Below are positions 34,741 to 44,524 of a stretch of 64,000 nt of DNA, piece by piece. Location of the stretch: NCBI RefSeq assembly GCF_014905175.1, contig NC_057792.1, forward strand, positions 12,813,321-12,877,320, read 5' to 3'. Each line of letters starts with the position of its first letter. Positions within the stretch are counted from its first letter, which is position 1. A program made the position numbers and the translations under genes. The stretch comes from Aphidius gifuensis. Taxonomy: Eukaryota; Arthropoda; Insecta; Hymenoptera; Braconidae. A model generated the notes under the pieces. The model did not search any database, was not told where the DNA came from, and worked only from the letters and a program-made list of their open reading frames with translations.

Positions 34741-36559
34741 AAATATGATAAATATGAAAAATACCATTAAATATAAAGGAAAATATAGAAAGATTACTGA
34801 AAATAAAAAACAAAACGATAAATATGGGAAAATATCAGTAAATATAAAGAAAAAAGCGCTGAATATGAAGAAAAATCCGATAATTATGGAAAAATATCCG
34901 GGAAATATCAGTAAATATCAAGAAAAACTCACTGAATATAAGGAAAAATACGTTACATATGAATTATGATGTAAATATGAAGGAAAAATCACTGAATATG
35001 AAGAAAAATACGATACGTATGGGAAAATATCAGTAAATACAGGATGTCTCGTAAGTCGCGCATGTCAGGTATACCACGAGATTGTACCCGAAATTTTAAA
35101 TAGTACATATTTTTAAATTTTGGGTCTACGACGCTTTGTGCCCAAGTTATTAACGTTTTAAGTTGACCAATCAGAATCAAGCGTCGATAATGATTATCAT
35201 TATGGCGTCTGAACCCACGTGTGTGTTTACGCGCCATGGATTAAAATGTTTTTGTTTTTTCAATTAATCCAAAATTCGAACGCCAGATAAAGCTAAATCA
35301 TAAATTTGCTGGATGAATGCGCAGCTGCATACTCACACTGATTATGACAAAATAATCATTTCTAATTTAAAATCACATTTATATTTTTGATCACATTATA
35401 ATGATAAATATGGGAAAATATGAGTAAATTTAAAGAAAAATGTAGAAGAAAATAGGAAAATATCAAAGAAAAATCAGTGAATATAATAAAAATTACGATA
35501 AATATAGGAACATATCAATTAAGTTCTCCCCCCTTCCCAACTATAGTAGATCCCTTCAAAATTTTCTAAGTCCCTTAATTAATCTGAACACGATATAATG
35601 GGAAAATATCGAGGAAACATCGTAAACATAAAGAAAAAACAAGAAAAATATAGATAAATATTATGAAAAAATCACTGAATATAGGGAAAAATATAATAAA
35701 TATAGAAAAATATGGAAGGAAAAACCACTGAATATATAAATGGAAAAATATAAGTAAATATAAAGAAAAAAGCACTAAATATGAAGAAAACTCTCATAAT
35801 TATTGGAAAATATCAGGGAAATATCAGTGAATATCAAGGAAAACTTACTGGATATAAAGAAAAATACGATAAATATGGAAAATATAAGTAAATATAAAGG
35901 AAAAATCACTGGATATGAAGAAAAATACAATACATATGAGAAAATATCAGTAAATGTAAAGAAAAATGTAAAAAAAAACGATAAATATCGGAAAATATCA
36001 GCAAATATGGAGAAAAATTACTGAATATCAAGAAAAAATTGCTGGATATGAAGAAAAACCGATAAATATGGAAAAACATCAGTAAATATGAAAAAAAAGG
36101 GTAAATATAAAGAAAACTCATAATTATGAAAAAATATCAGGAAAATATCAGTAAATATCAAGGAAAACTTACTGAATATAAGGAAGAATACGATAAATAT
36201 GGAAAATATTAGTAAATATGAAAGAAAACGTCGCTGAATATAAGGAAAAACCGACAAATATAAAAATAAATATATCAGTAAATCTGGAAAAATAAGCGCT
36301 GAATGTAAAGACAACCCCGATAATTATGAGAAAATATCAAGGAAATATTGGTAAATATCAATGAAAACTTACTGAATACAAAGAAAAATACGATACATAT
36401 GGGAGAATATCAGTAAATATAAAGGAAAAGGTAGACAAAAATAAAAAAATATCAAAGAAGAATCAGGGAATGTAAAGAAAGAACGATAAATATGGGAAAA
36501 TATCAGTAAATATAAAGAAAAAATTACTGAATATAAAGAAAAAATCGCTAAATATAAAG
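34741..36559. repeat. Low-complexity AAATATCAGTAAATATAAAG repeat tract
   Basis: Degenerate units with words GGAAAATATCAGTAAATAT, AAAGAAAAATCACTGAATAT and GAAAAATACGATAAATATG run through the tract. It is interrupted at about 35037-35400 by a sequence beginning CAGGATGTCTCGTAAGTCGC that is unrelated to the repeat. The numerous Lys/Asn-rich and Phe/Ile-rich frames are artefacts. The Polinton is inserted at its right edge and the tract resumes at 53234. Confidence 0.65.
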
Positions 36560-36565
36560 AAAAGT
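36560..36565. other. Left 6-bp target-site duplication of the Polinton (AAAAGT)
   Basis: It is identical to 53228-53233. Six base pairs is the duplication size typical of Polinton integration. Confidence 0.9.
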
Positions 36566-36745
36566 AGTAGTGAAGCAAGGCGGATCCTGGGACAGTTTGA
36601 TATCAAACCCCCACTCCGGCCCAATTAAACCCCCACCAGGCTCCGATTAAATTCCCCCTCTATGTTAGTATGTCAGCCATTTTGTATATCGGTAACGTGG
36701 AGAGTTGGTATATCTATATATTCAAAAGTCGGCCATTTTGTATAT
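36566..36745. repeat. Left terminal inverted repeat
   Basis: It is close to identical to the inverse of 53046-53227, with an 18-bp-scale rearrangement in the GTCAGCCATTTTG region and point differences. It contains a short repeat CGGCCATTTTGTATATCGG that recurs further in, up to about 36860. Confidence 0.88.
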
Positions 36746-36970
36746 CGGTAACGTAGGGAGTTGGTATATCTATATATTTGAATTTGATTCTATATGTCAG
36801 CTATTTTGTTTATCGATAATGTGGTAAGTTACTATATCTACATGTTTGAAATATCGGCCATTTTGAATATGATTTAAATTAAAAAACTCAGTTATTATTT
36901 CGATTCAAAATGGTTAAATAGACTTGAAATTTTGTTTTTCTCACAGTAGAGATTTTGTCATTCAGGCAAG

Positions 36971-37438
36971 ATGACTGTAGATGTTTTCGGTCGTCAACTG
37001 CCAAAAAGTATAGTTAAAAGTAATACAATAAATAGTGTTGGTGTTCGAGGTCCGACGGGTGAGGGCTTTAAGCTAACAAAGGATAAACAATATGATATAA
37101 ACCATAAACGTTTGTGTAATGTCGGAGATCCGCTAAATGCAAACGATGCTGCGTCAGTTAAAATTGTTCGCGAAATGATTCAAGAAGAAACGCGAGTGAT
37201 ATATCATCAGACTGCATCATTGAAAGATAGTTGTGAAAATAATAGCATTATGATTGGCGGACTCGAATCAGCTTTTCACGATCATAAAAATGAACATTCT
37301 ATAAATGTTGATGCAGATTCAATTTATCAGAGCAAAAATTTTTTTCAACTCATAGAATCTAGAGTTAGCACACTGGAAACTATGTACAAACGAATTTCCG
37401 ATGTAGTCGAAAAATTAGATAATAAGAAAATTTTATAG
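36971..37438 (+). CDS. Fibre-like protein with GPTGEGF motif
   Basis: This 155-residue intact frame is the first gene inside the left repeat. VGVRGPTGEGFKLTKDKQYD, then KRLCNVGDPLNANDAASVK, is the kind of shaft/collar segment seen in tail-fibre and adenovirus-fibre-like proteins and in small proteins of Polinton-like viruses. The C-terminal half is helical with a predicted coiled coil (LIESRVSTLETMYKRISDV). The start ATG follows a pyrimidine tract and TCATTCAGG. A role in virion attachment is inference. Confidence 0.5.
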   Translation: MTVDVFGRQLPKSIVKSNTINSVGVRGPTGEGFKLTKDKQYDINHKRLCNVGDPLNANDAASVKIVREMIQEETRVIYHQTASLKDSCENNSIMIGGLESAFHDHKNEHSINVDADSIYQSKNFFQLIESRVSTLETMYKRISDVVEKLDNKKIL

Positions 37439-37564
37439 AAGGGGAAGGTTGATTTTGAAAATTGTAGTGGGGGAGCTAGCATCAGGCAACACTCAGAACC
37501 ATATATATTTTGCCAGTTGTAAAAAACGAACTCGACAGTCAAGATCGCAGTTGAAAAAATTAAA

Positions 37565-38358
37565 ATGGCCATTTTTGTTGATTTTCAAGGATTCAATGAT
37601 TCAATTTTTATTATCAAAGAACTTGCAATTAGTAATGCAAACTCAAAGCTAGCAAGTGAAACTATCATTTTTGCTGCACCATGTGGAAAAGAAAATTTAA
37701 CGAATGAGTATTGGAAGACTATTGAAAAAACTGTGACTAATGTGCATGGAATTTTATGGAGTGCTGAAGATGTTGACTATCGTGAAGTATCAAATATAAT
37801 TAATGAAAAACTAGGTGGTGATTTGGAATATATCTATGTAAAAGGTGCTGAGAAAAAAAAATGGCTATCAGAAATCTTGAAATCACAGACTGCAACAATC
37901 ATCAACCTTGATGATGTCCACCAGATGAAAAATTATATAATCTACCAACATTGAGGCATATGAATTGTCATACAGAATGCATTAATTATATTTGTGCTGC
38001 TGAAAATGTAAATCGATACAAATATTGGTTTGCTAGAGCCTTTACATTTCGACCATCTCTTCGCAAGTCTATCATGTTCTATAGTATTGTCGAAAATTTG
38101 GCGGATATGTCTGCTAAAGATATTGCGCTGATTCCAACAATGGCAATCATCAAATTTTCCGCTCATGAAATAGATAAAGTCTGGGATAAGCTGTCTGAAA
38201 ACCAGAAACAAAATCCTCACGTTTCAGGATTGCGCAGATGTACCAAGCATTCAATTGATTGTGGAGATGGTGATATAGCTGGATGTTTTTTTTATTCACT
38301 AATAAAAGACTGTGAGAAATGTGCTGCAGAGCAATCTTCTAGTAAAATGATCATGTAA
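37565..38358 (+). pseudogene. Polinton-associated protein of unknown function, frameshifted
   Basis: Frame 37565-37954 begins MAIFVDFQGFNDSIFIIKEL. The continuation is in the frame of 37951-38358 and is already recognisable upstream of that Met. The shift is a single base near 37917-37925. The second part holds a Cys/His cluster (MNCHTECINYIC) and a C-terminal CTKHSIDCGDGDIAGC. The VDFQ start and later Asp/His residues recall nuclease-like or metal-binding folds, but I cannot assign a function. Similar proteins accompany transposons in insects as far as I recall. Confidence 0.5.
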
Positions 38359-38483
38359 AAAAATTAATAAATAAATGAAAATTTAAAACGATGAAAAAAT
38401 TGTGTTGGAATGTATATTTATTTCTTTTTTAATATTTAAATTATAAAATAAGGTTAGCATTAGAATTCCTTAAAACCAAGTTT

Positions 38484-38533
38484 AAACATGTTTAAACATG
38501 TTCAGGCAAGTTTAAACATGCTCAGACATGTTT
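38484..38533. promoter_or_regulatory. Array of five abutting p53-type decamers
   Basis: Positions 38484-38493, 38494-38503, 38504-38513, 38514-38523 and 38524-38533 each match RRRCWWGYYY exactly, with no spacer (the first is AAACATGTTT). A sixth decamer at 38474-38483 fails at one base. Two such decamers make a p53-family response element. The array lies 126 bp past the previous gene and about 0.5 kb before the start of the next. Alternatively it is a chance 10-bp palindromic repeat. Function is untested. Confidence 0.55.
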
Positions 38534-39020
38534 GAGGAGTTGGACAGCTGCAAATAGTAAATAAGTTTTATTATTATCATGTATAAATATTAACTTACAA
38601 TCATCCAAAACTTTTTCAACGAAACACATGACTCATTACAAATAATGAATCAGCCAAATAATAATCATGAATGATTATTCAGCCTCTAACAGCAAAAATT
38701 TTTAGAAAAGTGACTCACAAAAAAAAAATATAAGCCTAACCTAACCTAAGAAACATTTAAAGTGGGGATCGTTGAAAGTGGGGGATCGATTTTCCTTTAA
38801 AAGCTGCTGCCCAGAGCTGTAGAGCCACAGATCTCATCGAACCTTCTGAGCTAGCATCTCCAAGACAGTAAAAATAAAATTGGTAAATATTTTATACATA
38901 TATTATATTATTCATACGATTAAACATTTTATTCATGCAACCTCTCATTTATGTATTTATGTATTGTCGTATTATTATTCTTGCAATGATTCTAATTTTG
39001 TTTCATTTCCAACAGGCAAC

Positions 39021-39353
39021 ATGGACAAATTATATGCAGAAATGAACACTATTGGAGTAACACCATATCCTGCTACTATCCCAATCAAAAAGATTGAATT
39101 TGATTACTTATATCGTGTGACAAATGTAAGACAAGTTCGAACACCATATGGAGATTCTATCATATTGGAATTGGAGCGCAAAATTTCAGTATTTCTACCA
39201 AAAAGACTTAGCAATTTCATCACACAGAATTCAACAATTTTACCAGAGTTACTTAAAGATGCTCTCTCTGGAGAACTTAGATTCGTCAGACATGGATCAA
39301 ACCATTTTGGATTCGAGAAACAAAAACAAAACAACATTGAAATGCTTGATTAA
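39021..39353 (+). CDS. Small conserved Polinton protein, possible OB-fold
   Basis: The 110-residue frame begins MDKLYAEMNTIG. Its middle (FDYLYRVTNVRQVRTPYGDS, then LELERKISVFLPKRLSNF) has a strand-rich pattern like a single-stranded-DNA-binding OB fold. The ATG directly follows a splice acceptor (TTTCATTTCCAACAG, ending 39015), and a donor GTAAAT lies at 38883, so a 5'-untranslated intron of about 133 bp is likely. A TATA-like TTTAAAAG at about 38797 would place transcription start near 38827. I chose the ATG at 39021 over the upstream open frame because the upstream part is intronic. Confidence 0.55.
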   Translation: MDKLYAEMNTIGVTPYPATIPIKKIEFDYLYRVTNVRQVRTPYGDSIILELERKISVFLPKRLSNFITQNSTILPELLKDALSGELRFVRHGSNHFGFEKQKQNNIEMLD

Positions 39354-39446
39354 GGAGTAAATGTATAAATAATGTTAATAAATATATATATTAAATACAA
39401 CAAATTGTGTCTCATTTTTTATTTATTTTTTCATTCAATTATAGTT

Positions 39447-39572
39447 TTACATCACACATACACTGTTTCCAAATGTTGTTGAACCATAAGGCTGATGTGC
39501 ATGGATCTCATAGTGAGATATTGATGAATCAAATTCAATTGGTGTGTTAATACTCAGCATAGCCTCCGCCAT
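39447..39572 (-). pseudogene. Stub of the major capsid protein gene (N-terminal 41 codons)
   Basis: The minus-strand ORF begins MAEAMLSINTPIEFDSSISH and continues with HAHQPYGSTTFGNS before a stop. This resembles the N-terminus of Polinton major capsid proteins, which are about 600 residues or more. It has a strong TATA/TCAGT promoter upstream (39717-39750) and lies downstream of the minor capsid gene on the same strand, the usual neighbourhood. Nothing else in the element could encode a double-jelly-roll capsid. I infer a large internal deletion. The identification depends on remembered motifs over a short segment. Confidence 0.55.
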
Positions 39573-39716
39573 TTTGGACAGCACACACAATTCAAACAAG
39601 ATACTTTTACCCAGACCCAACTCCAATAGCTTTCTTTTTTTTCACCACTTGAAGGCCGAGACTTTTCAGAAACTGGACACTCTGTGATGTTAATGTTTTC
39701 AATGCTCGATGACAAC

Positions 39717-39750
39717 TGATTGGTGATGGATTGCATTGAATCCTTTTATA
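39717..39750 (-). promoter_or_regulatory. Core promoter of the capsid stub
   Basis: TATAAAAGG at 39750-39742 and the arthropod initiator TCAGTT with its A at 39717 are 33 bp apart, the spacing seen at the other strong Polinton promoters here. Confidence 0.6.
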
Positions 39751-39785
39751 TGATGAGCCAACTTTTCGATTATAGACGATGCCCA

Positions 39786-40460
39786 TTAACGTGATTTAAT
39801 GTGTAATCTTACAGTAATTGTCTCACCACGGAAGTCAACCAGATCTTGATCAACAATTTTTATTTGCACGTGATCAATTGTTCTTACTGATACTGGCAAA
39901 TAGATAATATTTGATGGAACTTCAATAATTTTATAGCCTGGTGGCACAGTTGGAAAAAACTCGTGGATTGTATGAACTTTTTTATTATTAATGAAAGCAC
40001 CAGTGGTAATATTGCACTCAATTCTTATTGAATTCACTTTTATAATGTTTATTGGCAAATCGGATACGTGCACAATATTTGACTCCAAGATACGTGGAGT
40101 AAATCCCAACAGTTTTGCAATTGTATCAGATGATCGAAAATCAATGTCTTTTGCACTTTGTATATGACTGTGTAATGTATTTGTATTGCCCCAAAGCTGA
40201 ATAGAGTATGGTTTCAAAAATTCAGCAAGAGCATCAATCTCATAACTTCCTTCAGGTATCTCAATCCAATCATCAGACGTTGAAAAATATATATTGTTAT
40301 TTTCTGATGTAATATTTGGTATCGTGTTAAATGTTAAAAAAGTCGCTAGGCCAAGCGAGTAATTCTTTTGTGGTGATAATTCAATCCTTGGAAAATATGA
40401 AGCTTCTAGAACTGATGAGTTGCCAGATAAAGTAAGTGTGAATGCGTCATGCATGCTCAC
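39786..40460 (-). CDS. Minor capsid (penton-like) protein
   Basis: This 224-residue intact frame has the segments VNSIRIECNITTGAFINNKK and VHTIHEFFPTVPPGYKIIEV, typical of the Polinton single-jelly-roll minor capsid protein, which forms the vertices of the predicted virion. The N-terminal part is strand-rich. The ATG at 40460 lies 16 bp downstream of the predicted start of transcription at 40476. The preceding minus-strand gene is the protease, so the pair fits the conserved structural cluster. Confidence 0.8.
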   Translation of the reverse strand: MSMHDAFTLTLSGNSSVLEASYFPRIELSPQKNYSLGLATFLTFNTIPNITSENNNIYFSTSDDWIEIPEGSYEIDALAEFLKPYSIQLWGNTNTLHSHIQSAKDIDFRSSDTIAKLLGFTPRILESNIVHVSDLPINIIKVNSIRIECNITTGAFINNKKVHTIHEFFPTVPPGYKIIEVPSNIIYLPVSVRTIDHVQIKIVDQDLVDFRGETITVRLHIKSR

Positions 40461-40475
40461 TGTTACTATAAAGAC

Positions 40476-40508
40476 TGATTATAATTAATGAAAATTATGC
40501 CTTTTATA
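40476..40508 (-). promoter_or_regulatory. Core promoter of the minor capsid gene
   Basis: TATAAAAG at 40508-40501 is followed 32 bp later by the initiator TCAGTC (A at 40476). Confidence 0.6.
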
Positions 40509-40864
40509 GGCAGTCTGCTAAGAACTGAAGACACAAATGACCACAATTCCATGTATTCCAATTTTGAAAGCGTTTATAGTTATATTTGATGCTGCCAACA
40601 TTTAAATATTCAACGAGCTCTGTCGGAGGGCTGGAGATTTCCAAAGCCATCAAAATAAATCGCAAGATTTTTATTAACTTTTTTATATGCAGTCCAATGT
40701 GTACCAGGATTTTTATCATCATCGAGATTTATTATACCAGTTTCTCGATGCAAAGATTTTGTTGGTAGATTATTTCTCATAAAAACCCCACGAAAATTTT
40801 TTATTTTCAATTGCTCTGCAAATTTCACCAGATCCCAATCAGTCAACGCTCGACGTGGCAGCAT
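40504..40864 (-). pseudogene. Adenovirus-type cysteine protease, frameshifted
   Basis: The first frame (40864-40610) contains NPGTHWTAY (catalytic His) and AIYFDGFGN (acidic residue). The second frame contains ELVEYLNVGS and WNCGHLCLQFL (catalytic Cys). Together they would give about 120 residues, the normal size for Polinton proteases related to adenain and Ulp1. The shift is one base near 40640-40660. The role is virion maturation cleavage. Confidence 0.8.
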
Positions 40865-40866
40865 CT

Positions 40867-41784
40867 CTACAAGTTTTTTGGAGACAGAAAAAATCCTGCC
40901 CCATTTTTATATGGTCTCATATATAGACCTTTACCGAGTGCTATTGATTCAATAGCTTTATTATGTCTTTTGCTTTCTTCCAATTGTTTTTTGGCGGAAT
41001 TTGCATCATTTATTGTTTTTACAACGCCGGAAGCGCCGCCAACTATTCCACCGATGGCGCTGAGTGCTGTCAAAATTGGAATCAATAATGGTAGAGCGCC
41101 ACCTATCTTACTTGGTATTGGTATAATTCGTGGTACTTGTATATTTGATTTTCCCCCAGACTTCTTCATCTCAACTTTTGCTGCTTGTAATGCTGATTTA
41201 ATATTCATCTGATTATCATTTACATAATGCATTGCATTTTTGGCTGCCTGAATAATTTTTTTCAATGGCAATTTTTTTTTTCTTCCATTTTTCTTTTTTT
41301 TTTCTTTTTTTTTAATACTAGCTTTCGGAGTTTTTGAATTTTTCATGCCCATTCCAAGTTTAGATTTTATTTTCATGGTGCCAGCAACGAGGGCAGCTGC
41401 TGCACGTTCCCCAATACTTGAATCTTTTGCAAAAACTCTTGATGATGCTTTTTTAGCAAGTATTTTGTCTGCCATATTCCTTGCATGCATATCATTAGGA
41501 CTTGCTGCGTACGCAATATCATGATCTTTACAAAATTTATCGAGAGGATTGATGCCTTGATCACCACGAGCCAGACGTTTTTCCAATTTTGTCCCAGGTC
41601 CAGCGAATGAATATCCAGGAATATGAAGTTCAACTGGCAATTTATTTATAATTTTATTTAATAATCCATCACCAGCTGTATGGTTTTTCTTTTTTTTCTT
41701 AGGATTTTTATTTTTTTTAATTTTTTTATTTTTAAACTCAAAGTTGCCAGTTTTTTTGGCGTTTTTTGATGTGCATTTAGCCAT
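40867..41784 (-). CDS. PLA2-like, Lys-rich virion protein
   Basis: The 305-residue intact frame starts with a very basic N-terminus (Lys/Asn-rich). It then has LHIPGYSFAGPGTKLEKRLA and FCKDHDIAYA, the calcium-loop-like and HD catalytic pattern of parvovirus-VP1-type phospholipase A2 domains. A second basic stretch follows, then an Ala/Gly-rich hydrophobic segment (LSAIGGIVGGASGVV). The C-terminus has GLYMRPYKNGAGFF. The likely role is membrane breach during entry, by analogy. It ends 3 bp from the protease start, so the two are closely coupled. Confidence 0.75.
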   Translation of the reverse strand: MAKCTSKNAKKTGNFEFKNKKIKKNKNPKKKKKNHTAGDGLLNKIINKLPVELHIPGYSFAGPGTKLEKRLARGDQGINPLDKFCKDHDIAYAASPNDMHARNMADKILAKKASSRVFAKDSSIGERAAAALVAGTMKIKSKLGMGMKNSKTPKASIKKKEKKKKNGRKKKLPLKKIIQAAKNAMHYVNDNQMNIKSALQAAKVEMKKSGGKSNIQVPRIIPIPSKIGGALPLLIPILTALSAIGGIVGGASGVVKTINDANSAKKQLEESKRHNKAIESIALGKGLYMRPYKNGAGFFLSPKNL

Positions 41785-41796
41785 GGCTTAAATGAT

Positions 41797-41847
41797 ACTG
41801 AACGATGGCAGATATAAATGGTTCTCTACAGTTTGATTTCGTTTAGT
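41797..41847. promoter_or_regulatory. Shared divergent promoter of the PLA2-like and ATPase genes
   Basis: The 70 bp between the two start codons hold GATATAAATG (41811-41820), readable as TATA on both strands. A TTCAGTAT initiator lies on the minus strand (A at 41799) and a TTAGTAT on the plus strand (A at 41845, 32 bp from TATAAAT). The minus-strand spacing is shorter than usual. Confidence 0.45.
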
Positions 41848-41854
41848 ATGAGTC

Positions 41855-42567
41855 ATGATGGAGTTCAAAGCACAAGCAAAAAAATTGTCAATCATAAATT
41901 TCGATATAATTACATCAAAAAGTGGTGCTGGGGTGAATACTATAAAACGTCATGGTGATTTATTGCCAAATACAATAAGATCAATTATTTGCGGACCATC
42001 AAATACAGGAAAAACTAATTGTCTCCTGAGTTTGTTGATCGATGAAAATGGTTTGCGCTTTGAAAACATATATATTTACTCAAAGTCATTAAATCAACAT
42101 AAATATCAATATCTCGAAAAACTCTTGGAAACATTGGATGGGATTAATTACTATCCATTTTCTGACAATGAGCAAGTTGTACCAGTTGATGAGGCGAAGC
42201 CAAATTCCATATTTATTTTTGATGACGTTGCAATGGAAAAACAAAATAATATTCGAGCATATTTTTGTCAAGGAAGGCATAAAAATGTTGACAGTTTTTA
42301 TATAAACCAGTCATACGCTCGTATACCAAAACATTTGATTCGTGATAATGTAAATTTCCTCATTTTATTTAAACAAGATGAGATATGAACTTACGGCATA
42401 TATATAATGATCATGTTAACACAGACATGACATTCGAAAAATTTAAAACCATGTGCTTGAAATGCTGGAAAGATAATTATGGGTTTATTGTTATTGATAA
42501 AGATAGTGAAATAAATGCTGGACGATACAGAAAAAATTTTGATACATTTATTAGCATTGATGCATAA
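41855..42567 (+). pseudogene. FtsK/HerA-type packaging ATPase, frameshifted near the end
   Basis: The first frame (41855-42388) has Walker A GPSNTGKT, Walker B SIFIFDDV and INQSYARIPKHLIRDN, as in A32-like genome packaging ATPases of Polintons and adeno-like viruses. The C-terminal part continues in a second frame (NLRHIYNDHVNTDMTFEKF) to 42567, after a one-base shift near 42380. The combined length of about 235 residues is normal for the family. Confidence 0.88.
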
Positions 42568-42637
42568 AACAAATAATGTATCATACTCATGAGGGCAAAA
42601 TAGTGAGCAGATCAGTTCACGACACCAAGAGTGCAAG

Positions 42638-43555
42638 ATGCCTCTGACTAGAGAAAACCTTGTGGAAGAATCTAATATTTTAAGTGAATTAGAAAAAGTT
42701 CGAAAAGTAATACAACAAAAACATAAATTATTAAAACATAATCAAGATACTTTAGAGCAGTCATCGATTAATTATTTTAAGCCACTGCTGACACCACTCA
42801 AACAGATTAGTGATAAAGTTTCAAATTCAAAAAACATTGAGGCATCAAAAGATTTCAATTTTGATGAGGAAAATGAAGATAACAAAATTGATGAAAATAG
42901 CAAAATTTTCGATGATACTTTAATAAATGTGGAAGAAGAAGAAAATAGTGCAAAAAAAGTCATAGAAAAAAATAATATTACAAGTATCAATGATGATGAT
43001 AGCTTGGTGAATCATTATCTTAACACCATCGATACAATAGCATGGGATAAAGATTTTGGAGTGAGAAAATTCAGGTCCTACTATAAAATTGGTTCTGCTG
43101 AAGTTTCTTTTAAAGACAATTGTGTATATATTGATAACAATTTCTATGAAATGACACCAGGAATAATGGAATTATTATTCATGAAAAGTCCGAATAAAAA
43201 TCAAGTGACAGATATTGATAAAAAAAATTATGCTAATATTATCATAAATACAAATGGTCATCTAAAACGTTATGAACCACTTGGATCTATCAGAAATCCA
43301 GCTTCATCAAAATTTATAAAGTATATTTCACCACATATTACTGAGCATCATGGTGCTGGTCTTTTGCCTACAACTATGAGTCTCCAAAGCACAAGAAATA
43401 TTCCACAACTAGATTATGTATGGTGGAATGATCCGGAAGAGCTTGTCGAACGCCTGCGATTACTGATTGCCTCACGAGCAGCTGGAAACTCCAGCCACAA
43501 TAATGAAATCATATCGATTATTGAGGAATTGCGAGAAGCTGGTTTCATATATTAA
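42638..43555 (+). CDS. Conserved Polinton protein of unknown function
   Basis: The 305-residue intact frame has an N-terminal helical/coiled-coil half (ENLVEESNILSELEKVRKVI) and an acidic linker. Its C-terminal domain has GVRKFRSYYKIGSAEVSFKD, YEMTPGIMELLFMKSPNK and a final helix-rich tail RLLIASRAAGNSSHNNEI. This C-terminal pattern recurs in insect Polintons as I recall them. Its role is not known to me, but its place between ATPase and integrase suggests a structural or assembly function. An initiator-like TCAGTT lies at 42612. Confidence 0.55.
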   Translation: MPLTRENLVEESNILSELEKVRKVIQQKHKLLKHNQDTLEQSSINYFKPLLTPLKQISDKVSNSKNIEASKDFNFDEENEDNKIDENSKIFDDTLINVEEEENSAKKVIEKNNITSINDDDSLVNHYLNTIDTIAWDKDFGVRKFRSYYKIGSAEVSFKDNCVYIDNNFYEMTPGIMELLFMKSPNKNQVTDIDKKNYANIIINTNGHLKRYEPLGSIRNPASSKFIKYISPHITEHHGAGLLPTTMSLQSTRNIPQLDYVWWNDPEELVERLRLLIASRAAGNSSHNNEIISIIEELREAGFIY

Positions 43556-43605
43556 GAAAATTGCATATTAATAATTAGTTGTTGCATATCATCAGTTGAT
43601 GTAAC

Positions 43606-44524
43606 ATGGCAAAGTATAAATGGGATATTGTTAAAGAGCTTCATGCGCCTGCGCGAAAAAATTTTTCAAGAAGACATGTTGACATTCGTGACATTGATGA
43701 GACCTGGCAAGCTGATCTTGTGGAAATGATTCCATATGCTGCTGAAAATAATGGCTATAAATACATATTGACTGTAATTGACAACTTTTCAAAATTTGCA
43801 TGGGCTGTAGCTGTGAAAAATAAAAGTGCAATCGAAGTTACAAAAGCATTTGAAAGCATCTTAAAACTTGGCCGCATTCCAAAAAATTCGCATGTAGATG
43901 ATGGAAAAGAAAAATGCAAAATTCAATGAATTGTTGAAAAAATATAAAATACACATGTATTCTACATTCACACACTTGAAAGCATCCATTTGCGAGCGTT
44001 TTAATCGCACATTAAAACGTATAATGTGGATGAAATTTAGTTTTCAAGGCACATACAAGTGGGAAAAAATACTACCATCTCTTCTAGAGGAATATAACAA
44101 GAGAAAACATCGAACAATTGGCATGAAGCCTGCTGACGTGACTCCAAATCATGCTGGCAAGTTAAAACAACGTTATGATAGTTTATATGCCGACTACCAA
44201 CATATTGCAAAATTTAAAATAAATGATTTTGTTCGAATATCAAAATATAAGCATGTTTTTGAAAAAGGATATATACCAAATTATACTAATGAAATATTTA
44301 AAATTGTAAAAATCAACAATACCAATCCAGTAACATACATGTTAAAAGATTATCAAAAAAACCCTATACAAGGATGTTTTTATGAGGAAGAATTACATTT
44401 AGTCAAACATCCAAATATTTATTTGATTGAAAAAGTAATAAAAAAACGTGGTAATAAATTATTTGTAAAATTCTTGGGTTTCGATAATACTCATAATCAA
44501 TGGATAAATAAAGCAGACTTATAA
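43606..44524 (+). pseudogene. Polinton integrase with chromodomain, frameshifted
   Basis: The catalytic residues are visible: D in WQADLVEM (about 43705), D in HVDDGKE (about 43900) and E in CERFNRTLK (about 44000). The frame changes by one base in the A-rich stretch 43905-43917. KRKHRTIGMKPADVTP and a C-terminal chromodomain (IEKVIKKRGNKLFVKFLGF) complete it. The function is DDE integration, producing the 6-bp duplication seen at the ends. The expected Val before the catalytic Glu is Cys here. Confidence 0.88.

Noticed and set aside
32036..36578. Many Phe/Ile- or Lys/Asn-rich ORFs
   Set aside because: They arise from the low-complexity AT repeat, occur on both strands and show no conserved motif.
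37942..38220. Minus-strand ORF opposite the 37565-38358 gene
   Set aside because: Shadow of the plus-strand gene, which has start context and a consistent continuation.
38740..38756. CCTAACCTAACC, resembling the insect telomere repeat
   Set aside because: Only two units occur, inside the Polinton; no array.
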